Positions 60,080-64,000 of a DNA stretch of 64,000 nucleotides are shown here, one piece after another. A program made the translations under genes and the position numbers. Every line of letters starts with the position of its first letter. The stretch's first letter is position 1. A model generated the notes under the pieces. The model made no database searches and had not been told where the DNA came from. It worked only from the letters and a program-made list of their open reading frames with translations. Source of the stretch: Elusimicrobiota bacterium (GTDB taxonomy: Bacteria > Elusimicrobiota > Elusimicrobia > FEN-1173); contig JADKIY010000001.1 in NCBI GenBank assembly GCA_016722575.1, positions 620,001-684,000 on the forward strand. The letters run 5' to 3'.

Positions 60080-61216
60080 ATGAAATCATTGCTCCTGATC
60101 TTGCTTGGACTTTTCTCTCCCTTGGGTTTCATCGGTTGCCGGGACGCTTCGGGCCCGGCCGCGACGGCCAAGTTGTATCGATGCCCCATGCACCCGACGT
60201 ACACGTCCCATCGCCCGGGCGAATGCCCCATCTGCCACATGTCCCTGGTGGCGGCCGAACCGGAACCCGCGCCCGCGCCGACGGAGGAAAAAAAGCCCCT
60301 GTTCTATCGAAACCCCATGAACCCCGACGTGACGTCGCCCGGTCCCGCCAAAGACGAGATGGGAATGGAATACGTCCCCGTCTACGCTGTCGAATCCTCC
60401 TCCGAAGCCGTGGTGCCTGGTCGCGGACCGGTGACCGTGGCGGCCGACAAAGAGCAATGGATCGGTGTCCGGACGGCGCCGGTGGAACGGCGGGATTTGG
60501 AAGTGCTCGTCCGCGCCAGCGCCCGGGTGTCCTACGACCCGGACCTCTACGCCGCTTTGGCGGAGCACCGGGAGGCCTTGGCGGCGCGGGACCGCTCCGG
60601 CGATCCCGAGGGGCGGTCCCGGGCGGAGTCCCTGGTCCGCGCCTCCCGCCTGCGGCTGGCCCAATTGGGTCTGACCGACAAGCAAATGGACGCCATGTCC
60701 AAGCAGGGCGGCGGCGGGCTTCTGGCGGGATCGGGCCCCCGCTGGGTGTACGCCCAGATTTTTGAAGACGAAGCGGCCTTGATTAAACCGGGCCAGCGGG
60801 CCGAATTGACTTCGCCCGCCTTTCCGGGCCGGGTGTTGAACGGCCGCGTGGAAGCGGTGGACCGGGTGGTGGACCCGGCCACCCGGACTCTTCGGGCGCG
60901 CGTCCTGGTTTCCGATGGGGAAAGTCTCCTTCGACCGGAGATGTTTTTGGAAGCCGTCTTGCACGTGGGCCTGGGTCGCCGCCTGGTGGCGCCCAAGGAA
61001 GCCTTGATCGACACGGGAATCCGCCGGCTGGTGTATGTGAAGACGGCGCCCGGGCGCTACGCGCCCCGGGAAGTGACCACGGGCCGCGAGGGGGAAAACG
61101 ACGTGGAAGTGTTGACCGGGCTGGAAGCGGGCGAGACCGTGGCGGCCTCGGGCAACTTCCTGCTGGATTCCGAGTCGCGTCTCAAATCCGTCGTGAGCGA
61201 CGGGAAAGCGCGCTAA
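60080..61216 (+). CDS. RND periplasmic adaptor (CusB-like) with heavy-metal binding domains
   Basis: 378 residues. ATG 60080 is chosen over 60041 because GGAGG lies five bases upstream and the N-terminus then is a lipoprotein signal (LLLILLGLFSPLGFIGC). Two heavy-metal-binding domains follow: YRCPMHPTY..CPICHMSL (near 35-58) and YRNPMNPDVTSPGPAKDEMGMEYVPVY (near 75-102). The membrane-fusion core has VDPATRTLRARVLV and a C-terminal VLTGLEAGETVAASGNFLLDSES. It links TolC-like and CusA-like proteins and can pass metal to the pump. Confidence 0.92.
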   Translation: MKSLLLILLGLFSPLGFIGCRDASGPAATAKLYRCPMHPTYTSHRPGECPICHMSLVAAEPEPAPAPTEEKKPLFYRNPMNPDVTSPGPAKDEMGMEYVPVYAVESSSEAVVPGRGPVTVAADKEQWIGVRTAPVERRDLEVLVRASARVSYDPDLYAALAEHREALAARDRSGDPEGRSRAESLVRASRLRLAQLGLTDKQMDAMSKQGGGGLLAGSGPRWVYAQIFEDEAALIKPGQRAELTSPAFPGRVLNGRVEAVDRVVDPATRTLRARVLVSDGESLLRPEMFLEAVLHVGLGRRLVAPKEALIDTGIRRLVYVKTAPGRYAPREVTTGREGENDVEVLTGLEAGETVAASGNFLLDSESRLKSVVSDGKAR

Positions 61217-61219
61217 GCC

Positions 61220-64000
61220 ATGATTGAAAAAATCATCGAGTGGTCGGCGCGCAACAAATACCTTGTCCTGCTGTTGACCGGGGTGGCGGGCCTGGGGGCC
61301 TGGGTCGCCCTTCACCGCGTGCCCCTGGACGCCATTCCGGACCTCTCCGACACCCAGGTCATCGTTTATTCGAAATGGGACCGAAGCCCGGACATCATCG
61401 AAGACCAAGTGACCTACCCCATCGTGGCGTCGCTCTTGGGCGCTCCGAAAATCAAGGCCGTGCGGGGGTTCTCGGACTTCGGATTCTCCTACGTCTACAT
61501 CATCTTCCAGGATGGCACCGACCTCTACTGGGCCCGAAGCCGCGTGTTGGAATATTTGTCCAAAATCCAGCCGCGCTTGCCGGAAGGCGTCAAGACCGAG
61601 CTCGGCCCCGACGCCACCGGCGTGGGGTGGGTGTATCAATACGCCCTGGTCGATAAATCCGGCGAACACGACCTGGCCCAACTCCGGGGGTTTCAGGACT
61701 GGACCCTCCGGTATTGGCTTCAATCCGTCCCCGGGGTCGCCGAGGTGGCTTCCATCGGCGGGTTTCAAAAACAATATCAGGTGAACGTCAATCCCAACGC
61801 CCTGGCCTCCTACGGCATTCCCTTGATGAAATTGGTGGAAGCGGTCCGGGAGGGCAACAACGACGTGGGCGCGCGATTGGTGGAATTCGCCGGGGCCGAG
61901 TACATGGTGCGGGGCCGGGGGTACGCCCAGAGCGTCTCCGACATCGAGAACATCGCCGTCGGTCTCGGCATGGACGGCACGCCCGTCCTGGTCAAAAACG
62001 TGGCCCGCGTGGTCCTGGGCCCGGACATGCGCCGCGGCGTGGCGGATTTGGACGGCTTGGGGGAAACCGTCGGCGGCATCGTCGTCATGCGCCAGGGGGA
62101 AAACGCCCTGAACGTCATCGAGCGCGTGAAAGCCAAAATCGCGGACATTCGTCCGTCGTTACCAAAAGGCATGGAGATTGTCACGACCTATGACCGGTCG
62201 GATTTGATCAAACGCGCCATTCACACCTTGACCCACGAACTGACCTTGGAAATGATCATCGTAAGCTTGGTGATCCTCTTTTTCCTCTGGCACATCCCCT
62301 CGGCCCTGGTGCCCATCCTCACCATCCCGGTGTCGGTGCTCCTGGCTTTCATCCCCATGTATTTCCTGGGGTTGACGACCAACATCATGTCCCTGGCCGG
62401 GATCGCCATTTCCATCGGGGTCCTGGTGGACGGCGCCATCGTCGAGGTGGAAAACGCCTACAAGCGGCTTGAGGAATGGAACGCCGGAGGCCGCCGGGGG
62501 GACTTCCACGAAGTGCGGCTCAAGGCCCTGAAAGAAGTCGGCCCCTCGGTCTTTTTCTCGCTTCTGGTGATCGCCGTGGCGTTTTTGCCGGTGTTCACCC
62601 TGGTGGACCAGGAGGGACGCTTGTTTAAACCCCTCGCCTACACCAAGAACCTGGCCATGGCCATCGCCGCGCTTTTGGCGGTGACCTTGGACCCGGCCCT
62701 TCGAATGATGTTTGCCCGCATGGACCCCGTTCATTTCAAGCCCCGGTGGTTCTCCAATATCTGGAACGCCGTGACCGTCGGGCGTTACTACGCCGAGGAA
62801 AAACACCCCGTGAGCCGGATCCTTTTCAAGATCTACGAACCGGCCTGCCGGTGGGTGTTGCGCTATCCCCGGCGAACCATCGCGGGAGCGTTTCTGTTGG
62901 TGGCCGCGACCGTGCCCGTCTATTTCCGACTGGGCACGGAGTTCATGCCTCCCTTAAACGAAGAAGTGCTCCTCTACATGCCCACGACCATGCCGGGCCT
63001 CTCCGTCACCGAGGCCCAGCGCCTGCTTCAAACCCAGGACAAAATTCTGAAGGGGTTCCCGGAGGTGGAGCGGGTCTTCGGCAAGGCCGGACGGGCCGAC
63101 ACCGCCACGGACCCCGCCCCCTTCTCCATGATGGAAACCACGGTGGTTTTGAAACCCCGGGACCAATGGCGTCCCAAAGACCGCTGGCATTCCTTTTTGC
63201 CGGGGATTCTGAAAGCCCCTTTCCGGCGATTCTGGCCGGACCGGATGTCCCAGGAGGAGTTGGTCCGGGAAATGGACGAGGCCCTGCGCCTGCCCGGCAC
63301 CGTCAACGCCTGGACCATGCCCATCAAAGCCCGGATCGACATGCTCACCACCGGCGTTCGAACCCCGGTGGGGGTTAAAGTCTTCGGGGCCGATTTGAAG
63401 GTCATCGAAAAGATCGGCCAGCGGCTGGAGGAAATTCTTTCCCCCGTGCCCGGCACCCGAAGCGTGTACGCGGAGCGGACCGCGGGCGGCTACTTTTTGG
63501 ACGTCGCCCTTCGGCGGGACCGCCTGGCCCGTTACGGCCTGACCGTCCAGGAAGCCCAGATGGTCCTGATGTCGGCCGTGGGCGGCGAACCCGTGACGAC
63601 CACCGTGGAGGGGCGCGAACGTTATTCGGTCAACGTCCGCTACGCCCGGGAATACCGGGACGACCTGCCCAAACTGCGGCGAGTGCTGGTCCCCACCATG
63701 TCGGGGGCCCAGGTGCCCCTGGGGCAGTTGGCCGACATATCCCTGGTGGACGGGCCTTCCATGATCCGGGACGAAAACGGCCTGCTTTCCGGTTACGTCT
63801 ACGTCGATCTGGCCGGCCGGGACGTGGGCGGCTACGTGGAGGAAGCCAAAAAAGCCGTGCGGGAAAAACTGGACCTTCCCGCCGGCTACGCCCTGGTGTG
63901 GAGCGGCCAGTATGAGAACATGCTTCGGGTGCGGGAGCGGCTCAAGATCGTCGTGCCGGTCACGCTCTTTCTCATCTTCCTGCTCCTTTACATGAACACG
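61220..64000 (+). CDS. Heavy-metal RND efflux pump (CusA-like), 3' end beyond window
   Basis: 927 codons are present without a stop, so the gene runs past the window (family about 1,030-1,050 residues). Begins MIEKIIEWSARNKYLVLLLTG; VPLDAIPDLSDTQVIVYSKW and GIAISIGVLVDGAIVEVENAY are HME-RND signatures. Three Met equivalent to the CusA copper/silver relay are kept: M587 (LLYMPTT), M637 (FSMMETT) and M708 (RIDMLTTG). This favours Cu(I)/Ag(I) over Zn/Co/Ni. It is a proton-driven inner-membrane pump. Confidence 0.93.
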   Translation, partial: MIEKIIEWSARNKYLVLLLTGVAGLGAWVALHRVPLDAIPDLSDTQVIVYSKWDRSPDIIEDQVTYPIVASLLGAPKIKAVRGFSDFGFSYVYIIFQDGTDLYWARSRVLEYLSKIQPRLPEGVKTELGPDATGVGWVYQYALVDKSGEHDLAQLRGFQDWTLRYWLQSVPGVAEVASIGGFQKQYQVNVNPNALASYGIPLMKLVEAVREGNNDVGARLVEFAGAEYMVRGRGYAQSVSDIENIAVGLGMDGTPVLVKNVARVVLGPDMRRGVADLDGLGETVGGIVVMRQGENALNVIERVKAKIADIRPSLPKGMEIVTTYDRSDLIKRAIHTLTHELTLEMIIVSLVILFFLWHIPSALVPILTIPVSVLLAFIPMYFLGLTTNIMSLAGIAISIGVLVDGAIVEVENAYKRLEEWNAGGRRGDFHEVRLKALKEVGPSVFFSLLVIAVAFLPVFTLVDQEGRLFKPLAYTKNLAMAIAALLAVTLDPALRMMFARMDPVHFKPRWFSNIWNAVTVGRYYAEEKHPVSRILFKIYEPACRWVLRYPRRTIAGAFLLVAATVPVYFRLGTEFMPPLNEEVLLYMPTTMPGLSVTEAQRLLQTQDKILKGFPEVERVFGKAGRADTATDPAPFSMMETTVVLKPRDQWRPKDRWHSFLPGILKAPFRRFWPDRMSQEELVREMDEALRLPGTVNAWTMPIKARIDMLTTGVRTPVGVKVFGADLKVIEKIGQRLEEILSPVPGTRSVYAERTAGGYFLDVALRRDRLARYGLTVQEAQMVLMSAVGGEPVTTTVEGRERYSVNVRYAREYRDDLPKLRRVLVPTMSGAQVPLGQLADISLVDGPSMIRDENGLLSGYVYVDLAGRDVGGYVEEAKKAVREKLDLPAGYALVWSGQYENMLRVRERLKIVVPVTLFLIFLLLYMNT

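Overview
The window is GC-rich (roughly 60-65 % by eye), densely packed DNA from a diderm bacterium. It encodes a lipid A-type UDP-diacylglucosamine hydrolase relative, an OprP/O-type porin, a TolC-family protein with an RND pump, several lipoproteins and type IV pilin genes. The two major pilin-like proteins share almost the same N-terminal helix, in a style common in Elusimicrobiota and Omnitrophota. I favour an Elusimicrobiota-like genome, but only with low to moderate confidence because there is no rRNA or marker-gene comparison. GTG and TTG starts and 1-4 base stop/start overlaps are frequent.

Layout. 0.2-4.3 kb: three overlapping minor-pseudopilin genes (pilV/W/X-like). 4.4-7 kb: a small membrane protein, a LpxH-type phosphoesterase and a UgtP/MGDG-synthase-like glycosyltransferase. 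7.2-12.3 kb: nrdR, the B12-dependent ribonucleotide reductase nrdJ, dcd, and a GGDEF protein with a C-terminal glycogen-binding (CBM48) domain. 12.3-35.5 kb: a nucleotide super-cluster with guaB3, guaA, purC, a tandem purS, purL, purQ, a SulP transporter, purF, purD, pyrR, pyrB, pyrC, a large membrane protein, pyrD, pyrF, pyrE, purM, purN and purB. No purE, purK, purH, purA, carA or carB is present. 35.5-38.7 kb: small envelope proteins, a cyclic-nucleotide-binding protein and an AI-2E-type permease.

38.8-39.8 kb holds a tRNA-His between two unrelated tandem-repeat arrays. The upstream array carries the 5' end of the tRNA and the downstream array carries its 3' end. 39.8-47.8 kb: an ABC-2 transporter, a GH13 branching-enzyme-like protein, a truncated haemoglobin, a lower-GC lipoprotein bracketed by a 72-bp direct repeat, another lipoprotein and a ferric-reductase-like flavoprotein. 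47.8-57.3 kb is a sulfur region: metY-metX-metW, then a porin, a sulfate-binding protein, a 1-Cys peroxiredoxin and two sulfate permeases. It carries three related structured RNA leaders, each followed by an intrinsic terminator: one before metY and two in tandem before the porin. 57.7-64 kb: a second pilin and a copper/silver-type efflux operon cut off by the window end.

The observations most worth following are the sulfur-linked RNA element (three paralogous copies with covarying stems), the tRNA-His repeat locus, and the GGDEF-CBM48 fusion that could link c-di-GMP to glycogen.
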